Assembly (NCBI GenBank): GCA_025456145.1
Contig: JALOLD010000013.1
Location: 1-64,000 of the forward strand
Reading direction: 5' to 3'
DNA from: Thermoanaerobaculales bacterium
GTDB lineage: Bacteria; Acidobacteriota; Thermoanaerobaculia; Thermoanaerobaculales; Sulfomarinibacteraceae
Length of the DNA: 64,000 nucleotides
The notes beneath the pieces were generated by a model. It was not told where the DNA came from, ran no database searches, and worked only from the letters and a program-made list of their open reading frames with translations. Shown here one piece after another: positions 35,165 to 43,341 of the stretch. Positions within the stretch are counted from its first letter, which is position 1. Every line of letters begins with the position of its first letter. The translations under genes and the position numbers were made by a program.

Positions 35165-36085
35165 GTGCGCCTCATCGGGGCCGTCGTCGCGTTGTCGCTG
35201 CTCGCGGTGGTGCTCTGGCTGGCCCGGCCGTCGACGGTCTGGAGGTTGCTCGCCGGGGCCGACCCGGCGCTGCTCCTGGCGGCGGCGGCCGCCGCCGGTG
35301 TCGCCCAGTCGTTGCGCGGGGTGCGGCTCGTCGCGCTGCTGCCCGAGGGGTCGATCGGCTACGGTCGGGCGACCCTGGTCGCGGCGGCGGCCCAGGCGGC
35401 GGCGGTCTTCGCTCCGGCGCGGGTCGGCGAGCTCGCCCTCCCGTGGCTGCTGCGGCGCGCCGCCGGGCGCGATCTCGCGGCCGGGATCGGCACCCTGCTC
35501 GCGGCCCGCGCCCTCGACTTCGCGGCGCTCGGCGTGTGGGCCGGCTGGGCGGTGATCGCGGTCTGGGGCTGGGGCGAGCCGATCGCGCTCGTCGCCGCGG
35601 TCGCGCTGCTGCTGCCGCCCCTGCTGCTGCCTCTGACGCTGCGCCCGGCCGACCGTCTGGCCCGCCGCTGCCTGGCGCCGCGCGGCCGGCGCGGCCGTCG
35701 CTGGGCCCGACGCAGCCGCCAGCTCGTCGACGGCGTGACCTGGCTCGGCCGGCGGCCGGCCCGCCTCGCCATCGCGGCCGCGGCGTCGCTCGGCACCTGG
35801 GGCTCGCTGTGGACGCTGGCCTGGTTCGCCCTCGCCGCCATGGGCCACCGCTGGCCCCCCGCGGAGGTGGTCGCAGGATCGGCGGCGGCGTCGCTGGCGA
35901 GCGTCGTTCCGGTCAACGCGGCCGGCGGCCTCGGGACCCTCGAGGCCGGTTGGACCGCCGCCTTCGTCGCCCTCGGCGTCCCCCTCGATCTGGCCGCCGC
36001 GACCGGTCTCGCGTGCCACCTCTGGGCGCTGCTCTTCGCCGCGGTCTACGGGGCGGCGGCGTGGCTCGTCCTGACCCGGCGGTGA
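35165..36085 (+). CDS. Flippase-like (LPG synthase TM region) membrane protein
   Basis: The protein is 306 aa from GTG 35165, with about seven to eight helices. It shows the UPF0104 signature: APARVGELALPWLLRR in the middle and VPVNAAGGLGTLEAGWTAAF near the end. Family members include AglD-like and MprF flippase domains and are often linked to GT2 genes. An alternative TTG start at 35102 overlaps the stop of the GT2 gene and would add 21 Pro/Arg/Gly-rich residues; neither start has a good ribosome binding site. The substrate is probably a lipid-linked sugar, judged only from the neighbour. Confidence 0.82.
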   Translation: MRLIGAVVALSLLAVVLWLARPSTVWRLLAGADPALLLAAAAAAGVAQSLRGVRLVALLPEGSIGYGRATLVAAAAQAAAVFAPARVGELALPWLLRRAAGRDLAAGIGTLLAARALDFAALGVWAGWAVIAVWGWGEPIALVAAVALLLPPLLLPLTLRPADRLARRCLAPRGRRGRRWARRSRQLVDGVTWLGRRPARLAIAAAASLGTWGSLWTLAWFALAAMGHRWPPAEVVAGSAAASLASVVPVNAAGGLGTLEAGWTAAFVALGVPLDLAAATGLACHLWALLFAAVYGAAAWLVLTRR

Positions 36086-36094
36086 TCGGCGCGG

Positions 36095-36910
36095 TCAGCG
36101 CGAGCGGGGTCCGCTCGACGGACGGCCCTCGAGCCTCTTGGCCTCCTCCCACAGCTCGTCCTGCTGCTCGAGGTTGAGCTCGCGTAGGCGGTCTCCTCGG
36201 GCCCTCGCCTGCGCCTCCATGCTGCGAAAGCGGCGCTGGAAGGTGGCGTTGGTGCGCTGCAGCGCGGTCTCCGGCTCGACCCCGATGTGGCGGGCCAGAT
36301 TGGCCATGACGAAGAGGATGTCCCCCATCTCGGCGCGCACCCTCTCGGGAGCTGCCCGATCGCCGCCCGCGAGCTCGGCCTCGAGCTCGTCCATCTCCTC
36401 GCGCATCTTGGCCATGACGTCGGCCGGCCGGCGCCAGTCGAAGCCCACCGCCGCCGCCTTCTCGGTCATCCTGAACGCCTTGAGCAGCGCCGGCAGGGCC
36501 GCCGGAACGCCGTCGAGGGCCGAGGTCTCCGGCTCGCCGGCGCGCTCCTCGCGCTTGATGTCCTCCCAGTTCCTGATCACCTCGGCGGCATCCGCGACCT
36601 CCCGGTCGGCGAAGACGTGCGGGTGGCGGCGGATCATCTTGTCGGCGATCCCGCCGGCCACGTCGTCGAGGTCGAACCAGCCGTTCTCGCGCCCGATCCT
36701 CGCCATGAAGACGATCTGCAGCAGCAGGTCGCCGAGCTCCTCGCACAGCCCCGCCGGGTCGCCGGCGGCGACCGCCTCGGCGACCTCGTGCGCCTCCTCG
36801 AGGAGGTATGGGGCGAGGCTCTCGAGGGTCTGCTCGCGGTCCCACGGGCAGCCGCCCGGGTCGCGCAGCCGATCCATGATCCGGCGGAGTCGGTCGACGG
36901 CATCGGACAT
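36095..36910 (-). CDS. mazG: Nucleoside triphosphate pyrophosphohydrolase MazG
   Basis: A 271-aa two-domain MazG that hydrolyses (d)NTPs to NMP and pyrophosphate. The N-terminal domain has CPWDREQTLESLAPYLLEEA and EELGDLLLQIVFMARI (the EExxE and ExxD metal sites). The second domain has EEMDELEAEL and EMGDILFVMANLARHI. Length equals E. coli MazG. The gene is convergent with the flippase-like gene, with only 9 bp between stops. TACAAT lies 9 nt before the ATG and no ribosome binding site is seen. Confidence 0.95.
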   Translation of the reverse strand: MSDAVDRLRRIMDRLRDPGGCPWDREQTLESLAPYLLEEAHEVAEAVAAGDPAGLCEELGDLLLQIVFMARIGRENGWFDLDDVAGGIADKMIRRHPHVFADREVADAAEVIRNWEDIKREERAGEPETSALDGVPAALPALLKAFRMTEKAAAVGFDWRRPADVMAKMREEMDELEAELAGGDRAAPERVRAEMGDILFVMANLARHIGVEPETALQRTNATFQRRFRSMEAQARARGDRLRELNLEQQDELWEEAKRLEGRPSSGPRSR

Positions 36911-36960
36911 CAGGCGCGCATTGTACCCCGCGGGCCGACGGCCGGCCCCCGGTCGACCGA

Positions 36961-39411
36961 TCAGGGCGGCGCGTTCGTCTCCGGCGCCGGCGCGACGTAG
37001 GTCGGGTCGTTGGTCCGGTCGTCGACCACCGAGGCATAGCAGGTCCAGAAGCCGGGCCCGGTTTGGCGAGTGACCTTCAACCAGCCGCCGTAGATCACCT
37101 GGGCACCGAGGCCCATGTCGTTGAAGACGTCGTTGACCTGGCGCCAGGCGGCGGTCTGGGTGTAGGTCTTGGTGCCGATGAGCGCGCCGGCCGCGTTGTA
37201 GGCCTGGACCCGGACCCCGAGGGCGCCGGCCGCGGCGTGGACGATGCCCAGATTGGTGTGGAAGCTGCCCGGGTCGGTATGGACCATCGGCAGGATCAAC
37301 GAGTCGTACGAGAGCTGGTTCTCGAACGGGATCGCCGGGATGCCCTGGCCGAAGGTCGCGCCCCCTGGCTCGAGGTTGTAGGTTCGCGACGTGACCACCG
37401 GTCCGGCGTCGTCGAGCACCACGTAGAGCAGGCCGGAGGTCGGGTTGAGACCGGCCAGGGGATCGTCGAAGAAGACCCGGTCGGTGGGTCCGATGGTGAT
37501 CGGGCCGGAGAGCAGGACGCCGGGCCAGGAGGTGCCGCCGGCGGCGTAGTACAGGCTTGCGGTGCGGGTGATCGGGTGGGGGTTGACCACCGCGATCTGG
37601 CTCTTCCAGTTCGAGGTCCCGAAGCCGGGCGCCGAGGCCGCCGCCGGGATCAGCCAGCTCGTGACCAGCGGCGGATCGGTGATGCCGGGCCCGACGAGCA
37701 CCTCGGCGACGCAGGCGTTGTCGCCCTCGTCGGCCTCGGCGACGACGCCGTCGACGTCGAGGATCAGACCGACGGTGTAGGTACCGTTCGGCGTCCCCTG
37801 GGGCAACGACAGGTGCTGGGTCACGTTGCCGGTGTCCCAGCCGGCGGCCCAGCCCGCCACCGAGTCGGACCGGAGCACGGGATCGGTCGCCGGGTCGATG
37901 ACGGCGTCCTGGGACAGGTACAGACCCCAGGCGAAGGGTCCGCTGTCGGCGGGACCGTTGTTGAGCGCCCGCCAGGTGATGTCGAAGATCTGGTTGGCGC
38001 GGATGTTGACCGGGGAGATGGTGCACGGCATGGCGGCGAGGTTGGCCTGCCCGCCACCCCCTCCGCCGCCACCGCCGCCACCGCCGCCGCCACCGCCACC
38101 GCCACCAGTCACCTCGAGCTGTGACCACGCGATGTTGTCGGCCTCGTCGGTCTCGTCGATCACGTCGGCGGAGTCGATGATCATCCCCAGGTAGTAGCTG
38201 CCGGCGACCGTGCCGCCCGGGATCGTGACCATCCGGCCGGGCGCCGACTCGCCGAACTCGTCGCCGGGGTTGTCGGCGGTGCTCTCGAGGTGCTGGTCGA
38301 GGAGCAGGTCGGAGGTGGTGATGGTGGTGTCGCCGGACAGGTAGAAGCCGACGGTGAACGGCCCGCCGACCGTCCCCGATCCGTCGACCCGTCCGCGCCA
38401 GGAAACCTCGACCGGGTCGCCGTCCTCGACCGTCATCGGGGAGATCGTCAGCAGGTCGGCCTCGAGATCGATGGTCGGGTCCGCGGCGTACTCGATCTCG
38501 AGCGACCAGCGGTCGAGATAGCCGGTGCCCCCGGCGACGCAGTCGCGCGCCGCGAGCACCCAGGTGCCGTTGGTCGGCTCGCCGATCCCGGGCAGCGTGT
38601 GGCCGAACACGTCGGTGGTGAAGCTCTGGTCGAGGTTGGCGCCGGGGTTTCTGTTCCACAGATAGCGCGCGACGGTGGCGAACTCCTTCGACATCACGAT
38701 CTGGAGATCGGCCATCACCGGGTGCTCGACCTCGAGGTGGACCGTGACGGCGGTCGTCGTCGCCCCCGATGGCGCCGAGCTGACGCCCAGAAACGTCGTC
38801 AGCGGCCAGACGATGCTCGCGCTGCCGCAGTCGGTCGGACCGTCGTCGATCGGCCGGTTGGTGGCGTCCGACACGTTGACGATCCCCTTTGGAGCCGGGG
38901 TCGAGGAGAGCGTCTCGATGGTCACCAGCCCGCCGTCCTCGTGGGCGAGGTGGCGGATGCGGACCTCGGTTCTCGAGACCGCCCGGAGGGCGGCGCCGTC
39001 GAAGTCGAGGGTCACCGTCGTCTGGAAGACGACCTCGCCCTCGCTTCTCTCGGCGAGCACGGCGAGCGGCCGGCCGACCGCTCCCGGACGGATCGCGAGG
39101 AGAAGCTCGCCGCTCTCGCCGTCGGCGACCGCGAGGGGCGCCGACTCCCAGCCCGAGGCGACCGGGCCGCGGTCGGACGGGAAGGTCGAGCGGACGACCT
39201 CGACCTCTCCGATCACTTCGACCCGCGTCTCGGCGGATCCTCGAAGCCACTCGACCGAGACCCGGGCGAGGGTCGGGTCGACGGGGTCGACGTCGACGGC
39301 GAGCCGGATGCCGGTGGCCGCGGCGGGGTCGATGACCGCGGTCTCGCCGGCCGTCAGCCAGGCGGCGCTCGCGATCAGGAGGAGATTCACCACGACGCGA
39401 AGGCTGCGCAT
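36961..39411 (-). CDS. Secreted multidomain protein: P-domain, two CARDB domains, unnamed C-terminal domain
   Basis: An 816-aa exported protein with a signal peptide (VVVNLLLIASAAWLTAG). The order is: an N-terminal beta region; a proprotein-convertase P-domain (about residues 175-310; ends GTGYLDRWSLEIEY); a first CARDB-type adhesion domain (about 317-433; ends IDETDEADNIAWSQLEV); a polyglycine linker of about 19 residues; a second CARDB domain (about 455-578; ends VVAEADEGDNACVAEVLV); and a C-terminal domain (about 590-816) shared with the protein at 32265-33044. No catalytic domain is visible, so a surface or matrix adhesion role is likely. A G-rich stretch (GGGGGTGG) lies before the ATG. 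Confidence 0.88.
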   Translation of the reverse strand: MRSLRVVVNLLLIASAAWLTAGETAVIDPAAATGIRLAVDVDPVDPTLARVSVEWLRGSAETRVEVIGEVEVVRSTFPSDRGPVASGWESAPLAVADGESGELLLAIRPGAVGRPLAVLAERSEGEVVFQTTVTLDFDGAALRAVSRTEVRIRHLAHEDGGLVTIETLSSTPAPKGIVNVSDATNRPIDDGPTDCGSASIVWPLTTFLGVSSAPSGATTTAVTVHLEVEHPVMADLQIVMSKEFATVARYLWNRNPGANLDQSFTTDVFGHTLPGIGEPTNGTWVLAARDCVAGGTGYLDRWSLEIEYAADPTIDLEADLLTISPMTVEDGDPVEVSWRGRVDGSGTVGGPFTVGFYLSGDTTITTSDLLLDQHLESTADNPGDEFGESAPGRMVTIPGGTVAGSYYLGMIIDSADVIDETDEADNIAWSQLEVTGGGGGGGGGGGGGGGGGGGQANLAAMPCTISPVNIRANQIFDITWRALNNGPADSGPFAWGLYLSQDAVIDPATDPVLRSDSVAGWAAGWDTGNVTQHLSLPQGTPNGTYTVGLILDVDGVVAEADEGDNACVAEVLVGPGITDPPLVTSWLIPAAASAPGFGTSNWKSQIAVVNPHPITRTASLYYAAGGTSWPGVLLSGPITIGPTDRVFFDDPLAGLNPTSGLLYVVLDDAGPVVTSRTYNLEPGGATFGQGIPAIPFENQLSYDSLILPMVHTDPGSFHTNLGIVHAAAGALGVRVQAYNAAGALIGTKTYTQTAAWRQVNDVFNDMGLGAQVIYGGWLKVTRQTGPGFWTCYASVVDDRTNDPTYVAPAPETNAPP
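38050..38106 (-). repeat. Glycine-codon microsatellite (polyglycine linker)
   Basis: Nineteen consecutive glycine codons, mostly GGC and GGT, lie between the two CARDB domains. Trinucleotide slippage here would change linker length without shifting the frame. Confidence 0.9.
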
Positions 39412-39490
39412 GAGTCCACCCCCGTGCTCGAGCTGTGTTCGGGCGCCCCAGGGTACCGCCGCCGACCGGTCGGGGCAAGAACGCCGCCGG

Positions 39491-39519
39491 TTGACCGCGC
39501 GACGCCGCCGGGCTAGCGT
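39491..39519 (+). promoter_or_regulatory. Sigma70-type promoter with leaderless spacing
   Basis: TTGACC (39491-39496), a 17-bp spacer and TAGCGT (39514-39519) precede the Nudix ATG, which begins 6 nt after the -10 box. No Shine-Dalgarno sequence is present. This is the most complete promoter of the leaderless type in the window. Confidence 0.7.
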
Positions 39520-39525
39520 CGCCGC

Positions 39526-39936
39526 ATGCCCGCCGCCGCCGCCCCGACCCTCGTCGTCGCCGCCGTCATCCGCGATCCGGAGGGCCGGATCCTCCTCGCG
39601 CGCCGCCGTGACGGCGTGCACATGGGCGGGCTGTGGGAGTTTCCGGGGGGCAAGGTCGAGACCGGCGAGGGGCCGGAGCGGGCGCTCGAGCGCGAGCTTC
39701 GCGAGGAGCTCGGGATCGAGGCCTCGACCGGCGAGCCCCTGACCTTCGCGGTCCACGAGGAGCCCGGTCTGCGGATCGTGCTGCTGTTCTTCGAGGCCCG
39801 CCTGGGCCCTGAGCCCCCCCGCCCGCGCGAGGGGCAGGAGATCGCCTGGGTCGCTCCGTCCGAGCTGTCGGCCTACCCGACGCCGCCGGCCGACGCCGAG
39901 CTCGTGCGCCGGCTGGTCGAGGAGGCGGCGGGTTGA
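39526..39936 (+). CDS. Nudix hydrolase (MutT-like)
   Basis: A 136-aa Nudix protein. The Nudix box GGKVETGEGPERALERELRE continues EELG at residues about 42-64 and is complete. The leading segment VVAAVIRDPEGRILLARRRD and the LWEFPGG approach match the MutT/8-oxo-dGTPase group, so cleaning oxidised nucleotides is likely, though other nucleotide diphosphates are possible. It starts 6 nt after a -10 box without a ribosome binding site. The MEMO gene begins 44 bp downstream. Confidence 0.92.
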   Translation: MPAAAAPTLVVAAVIRDPEGRILLARRRDGVHMGGLWEFPGGKVETGEGPERALERELREELGIEASTGEPLTFAVHEEPGLRIVLLFFEARLGPEPPRPREGQEIAWVAPSELSAYPTPPADAELVRRLVEEAAG

Positions 39937-39980
39937 CCGGAGCGGGGGCCCGGACCTACCTTGATTCTCAGGGAGGTCCC

Positions 39981-40796
39981 ATGGAGCCCACCGTCCGACC
40001 GACCGCCGTCGCCGGCGCCTTCTACCCGGGGACCCGGGGCGGGCTCGAGCTCGAGCTCGCGTCGCTGGTCGCCGAGACGCCCGCCCGCCACGAGCTGCTC
40101 GCCTGCATCGCGCCCCACGCCGGGTATGTCTACTCGGGCGGGGTCGCCGGTCGGCTCTTCGCCCATCTGGACCTGCCGCGACGGGTGATCGTCCTCGGGC
40201 CGAACCACACCGGCGCCGGTCCGCGGATCTCGGTCGCGTCCCACCGGAGCTGGCAGACCCCGCTCGGCGAGCTCGCGGTCGACCGCGAGCTCGCGGGCCG
40301 TCTGATCGCCGCGGTGGCCGAGGCCGAGCCCGACGAGCTCGCCCACCGGCGCGAGCACTCGATCGAGGTGCAGCTGCCCTTTCTCGCCCGCCGGCGACCC
40401 GATGTCGAGGTGCTGCCGGTCTGCCTCAAGCACCTCGACCTCGCGGAGTGCCTCGAGCTCGGCCGGGCCCTCGCCTCGCTCATCGCCGACACCGGCGAGG
40501 CGGTCGGTCTCGTCGCCTCGTCCGACATGTCCCACTACCAGCCCGACGACGTCGCGCGGAGCCTCGACCACCTGGCGATCGCCGCCGCGCTGGAACGCGA
40601 CCCGGCCGCCCTGTACGACACCGTCCACCGCGAGCGAATCACGATGTGCGGCGTGGTCCCGGCGACCGTGGCCCTGACCGCCGCCAACGCCCTCGGCGCG
40701 ACCGGCGCCCACCTCGTCGCCTACGCCACCTCGGGCGAGGTCAGCGGCGACTTCTCCGCGGTCGTCGGCTACGCGGGGGTGTGCATCCACCGGTAG
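39981..40796 (+). CDS. MEMO-family protein (AmmeMemoRadiSam system protein B)
   Basis: The 271-aa protein has the MEMO motifs: RPTAVAGAFYPGTRGGL at the N-terminus, APHAGYVYSGGVAG, a HSIEVQLPFLARR metal-site segment, SSDMSHY and CGVVPATVAL near the end. MEMO proteins are structurally related to nonheme-iron dioxygenases. In bacteria they often occur beside AMMECR1 and a radical SAM protein, but neither partner is seen nearby. GGGAGGT before the ATG fixes the start. The biochemical role is unsettled. Confidence 0.92.
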   Translation: MEPTVRPTAVAGAFYPGTRGGLELELASLVAETPARHELLACIAPHAGYVYSGGVAGRLFAHLDLPRRVIVLGPNHTGAGPRISVASHRSWQTPLGELAVDRELAGRLIAAVAEAEPDELAHRREHSIEVQLPFLARRRPDVEVLPVCLKHLDLAECLELGRALASLIADTGEAVGLVASSDMSHYQPDDVARSLDHLAIAAALERDPAALYDTVHRERITMCGVVPATVALTAANALGATGAHLVAYATSGEVSGDFSAVVGYAGVCIHR

Positions 40797-40833
40797 CCCC
40801 CACCGCCACACTCTCTCTCCCATGCCCGCCGAG

Positions 40834-40852
40834 GGCAGCGGCTGCCGCTGCC
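40834..40852. terminator. Hairpin between convergent genes
   Basis: GGCAGCGG, loop CTG, CCGCTGCC is a perfect 8-bp stem lying between the stops of the MEMO gene (40796) and the enoyl-CoA hydratase gene (40857). No T-tract follows, so it is a candidate bidirectional terminator only. Confidence 0.5.
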
Positions 40853-40856
40853 GCGG

Positions 40857-41651
40857 CTACCCGTCGGTGAGCCAGTCCGGAGTCTTCTTGTGCTCCAGGA
40901 AGTGCCGGACGCCGCGGATGCACTCGGGGTGGTGGCGGTGCGAGGCGTTGATCTCGGCGGCATGGGCGAGGGCCTCGCGCCAGCCCATGCCGGCGGTCTC
41001 GGCGAGCAGCTTCTTGGTCGCGGCGATCGCGGCCGGCGAGGTCTTGCGGGCCACCGCCACCGCGAGCTCGACCGCATGCCCGAGGGCCGCGCCGTCGGCC
41101 GCGAGCTCGTCGGCCAGGCCGAGCTCGACGGCGCGGGCGCCGTCGACCCGCTCGGGGTCGAGGAGCAGCCGGCGGGCGACGTGGCCGGGAACGCGGCGGC
41201 CGAGAAAGGTCAGGACGAGGGCCGGGACGTAGCCGATCGTGACCTCGGTGTAGGCGAAGCGGGCGCGCGGCTCGGCGACCACGAGGTCGCAGGCGGTGGC
41301 GAGACCGCAGCCGCCGCCGATCGCCGCGCCGTGAACCGCCGCGAGGGTCAGCTTGGGATGGCCGAGCAGGACCTCGAAGAGCTCGTGCAGCGCCTCGGCG
41401 TCGCGGCGCAGGCCGTCGTCGCCGGCGCCCGCGGCGACGCTGTGCAGGCTCGCGAGATCGGCGCCCGCCGAGAAGTGCCGGCCGGCGCCGGTCAGCACCA
41501 CGGCGCGAGTCGCGTTGTCCTCGGCGGCTGATCGGAGCGCCCCGGTCAACGCTCCGACGAGACCGCCGGACAGCGGGTTCGACCGTTCGGGGTCGTTGAG
41601 GCTGAGGACCCGCACCGGTCCCTGCTGCCGGCTCAGCACGAGAGTGTCCAT
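40857..41651 (-). CDS. Enoyl-CoA hydratase/isomerase family protein
   Basis: A 264-aa crotonase. The oxyanion-hole segments are AGRHFSAGADLASLH (about residues 59-73) and HGAAIGGGCGLATACDLVV (about 106-124), followed by YTEVTIGYVPALV, where a catalytic Glu is in the usual place. The first catalytic Glu position in the GGGC helix is Gly (GGGCGLA), as in methylglutaconyl-CoA hydratase-like members. It probably hydrates an enoyl-CoA in fatty- or amino-acid breakdown. TACGAT lies 7 nt before ATG 41651 with no ribosome binding site, so this ATG is preferred to 41729. Confidence 0.9.
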   Translation of the reverse strand: MDTLVLSRQQGPVRVLSLNDPERSNPLSGGLVGALTGALRSAAEDNATRAVVLTGAGRHFSAGADLASLHSVAAGAGDDGLRRDAEALHELFEVLLGHPKLTLAAVHGAAIGGGCGLATACDLVVAEPRARFAYTEVTIGYVPALVLTFLGRRVPGHVARRLLLDPERVDGARAVELGLADELAADGAALGHAVELAVAVARKTSPAAIAATKKLLAETAGMGWREALAHAAEINASHRHHPECIRGVRHFLEHKKTPDWLTDG

Positions 41652-41658
41652 GGCGGGC

Positions 41659-41664
41659 ATCGTA
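41659..41664 (-). promoter_or_regulatory. -10-like TACGAT, leaderless arrangement
   Basis: On the minus strand TACGAT ends 7 nt before ATG 41651 of the enoyl-CoA hydratase gene. No Shine-Dalgarno sequence. Confidence 0.5.
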
Positions 41665-41709
41665 CCACCCGCGTGACGGTGTCGGGAGCCGGTGCTAGCA
41701 TGCCGGCTC

Positions 41710-43002
41710 ATGGCCTCGGTCCGGTCCACCGTGCGGTTCTTCGCCCATGTCGGCCGCGATCTGCTCGGGACGCTGCGCGCCCGGGTTCGTCGGACCTTCG
41801 ACTGGGTCGTGTACGGCGTCGACGAGGTGGTCGTGGGGGTCGACGTGTTCCCCTTCGCGGAGACCCTGACCGGGGTCGGGTGGTACGAGTGGAACCTCCT
41901 CGACGCCCTCGACCGCCGCGACGACGGCCTGCGCTACAACCTCTACGCCCACACCTTTCTCGCCCCGGGCGAGCAGCCGCCGCCGGTCCCGGGGCGTCGC
42001 AAGATGCGGCTGCGGGTCCACGAGGTGCCGGCCGGCCTGCTGCTCCCGATCCGACCGACCCTGTGGCTGCTCCGCACCTTCGTCGAGCCGGTGCTGTGCT
42101 TCCTCGACGGCAACGACGTGTTCTTCGCCCCCAACTTCATGCCGCCGCATCGCCACCGTCGGCGCGGCCGCCGGACCGTGCTCACCGTGCACGACCTCGC
42201 CTTCACGGCGGCGCCCGAGCTGGTCGGCCCCGAGACCCTCGACGACATGCGGTCGCGGTTCCCCCGTTCGCTGCGCCGCGCCGACCGGGTGATCGCGGTG
42301 TCCGAGGCGACCGCGTCCGACCTCCTCGAGCACTACGAGTTCGACCGACGCCGGGTCCACACCATCCACGAGGGCCTCGACCCCCACTTCGCGGATCTCC
42401 GGGAGGCGCCGGCCCCCGACCCCGCGCTGCCCGACGACTACCTGCTCTTCGTCTCGACCATCGAGCCGCGCAAGAACGTCGTCGGGGTGCTTCGCGCCTT
42501 CGCCCTGGTCGCCGAGTGGGGCTATCGCGGACAGCTCGTGCTGGTTGGACGGTGGGGCTGGCGGACCGAGGCGATCCGCGCCGAGCTCGAGTCCTCGCCG
42601 GTCCGGGATCGGATTATCCACCTCGACTACGTCGGGCGGGATCGGATGGCGGCGGTCTACGCCGGGGCGCGGGCGCTGCTCTTCCCGTCCTGGATCGAGG
42701 GCTTCGGGCTGCCGATTCTCGAGAGCCTCGCCTGCGGCACCCCGGTCGTCACGTCGGGGCGGTCGGCGATGCCCGAGGTCGCGGGTCCGGCGGGGGTCTA
42801 TGTCGACCCGGAAAGCGCCCACTCGATCGCCACCGGCGCCGCGTCGCTGCTCGACGACGCCGACCATCGCGCGCGGCTCGCCGCCCTCGGTCGGACGAGG
42901 GCGCGGCGCTTCTCCTGGGACGAGGCGGCCCGGGCGACCGCCAACGTCCTGCGGCGGGCGGCCGGGAAGAGGCCGGACGGCCCAGAGACCTATCGGGTCT
43001 GA
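41710..43002 (+). CDS. GT4 glycosyltransferase
   Basis: A 430-aa GT-B enzyme: GVDVFPFAETLTGVGWYEWN (glycine-rich donor loop region, about residues 45-65), LFVSTIEPRKNVVGVLRAF (about 250) and FPSWIEGFGLPILESLACG (EX7E motif, about 325). The family adds one sugar to a lipid- or protein-linked acceptor. It stands alone, divergent from the enoyl-CoA hydratase gene. TAGCAT (41696-41701) lies 8 nt before the ATG; a GTG start at 41692 is the alternative. It may serve the exopolysaccharide locus, although it lies 14 kb away. Confidence 0.88.
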   Translation: MASVRSTVRFFAHVGRDLLGTLRARVRRTFDWVVYGVDEVVVGVDVFPFAETLTGVGWYEWNLLDALDRRDDGLRYNLYAHTFLAPGEQPPPVPGRRKMRLRVHEVPAGLLLPIRPTLWLLRTFVEPVLCFLDGNDVFFAPNFMPPHRHRRRGRRTVLTVHDLAFTAAPELVGPETLDDMRSRFPRSLRRADRVIAVSEATASDLLEHYEFDRRRVHTIHEGLDPHFADLREAPAPDPALPDDYLLFVSTIEPRKNVVGVLRAFALVAEWGYRGQLVLVGRWGWRTEAIRAELESSPVRDRIIHLDYVGRDRMAAVYAGARALLFPSWIEGFGLPILESLACGTPVVTSGRSAMPEVAGPAGVYVDPESAHSIATGAASLLDDADHRARLAALGRTRARRFSWDEAARATANVLRRAAGKRPDGPETYRV

Positions 43003-43100
43003 GGACCGTCCCGTGGTCGTGCTGCAGAACGGGGTCGGGACCCGGACTGCGGCGGTCGTGGGCGGTCGCGTCCGGAGCGCCGACAGGGGCTGATACCCAG

Positions 43101-43181
43101 CCCGGACTATTCATGAGCTGTCTGCTGCGGCCAACGATGCATCCGCGTCAGCCGCGTTTTCTCACCTCGGGGTGCTCGACG
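43101..43181 (+). repeat. 81-bp inverted repeat, left copy
   Basis: This 81-bp sequence (begins CCCGGACTATTCATGAGC, ends GGGGTGCTCGACG) recurs in inverse orientation at 44554-44634 with one mismatch (CTCGGGG against CTTGGGG). The two copies enclose the PPTase and thioesterase genes. It includes a GATGCATC palindrome and GCGGC/GCCGC ends of an inner stem. It could be an insertion-sequence end or MITE; no transposase is nearby and no target duplication is visible. Confidence 0.92.
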
Positions 43182-43341
43182 CACCGTCAATCGCGATCTT
43201 CGACTTCGCGTGCATTGCGATGGCGGGCTTGGCGTACTTGGCGTTGAAGATCTCGCGGTCAAGAGAGCAGGGTCCCGCCGGCAACGGTATCGCGAGCCGG
43301 ATGACTCCACCCTCTGTGGCTCTGTGGTGAATCGAGGGCGA
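43182..43341. other. Intergenic sequence, no gene recognised
   Basis: Together with 43003-43100 and the repeat copy, this completes a 339-bp gap between the GT4 gene and the PPTase stop. I see no convincing reading frame, promoter or strong hairpin in it. Confidence 0.5.

Noticed and set aside
38050-38106. Glycine-codon tract as an assembly error
   Set aside because: The frame is intact on both sides and joins two recognisable CARDB domains, so it is a believable linker; exact length may still be uncertain.
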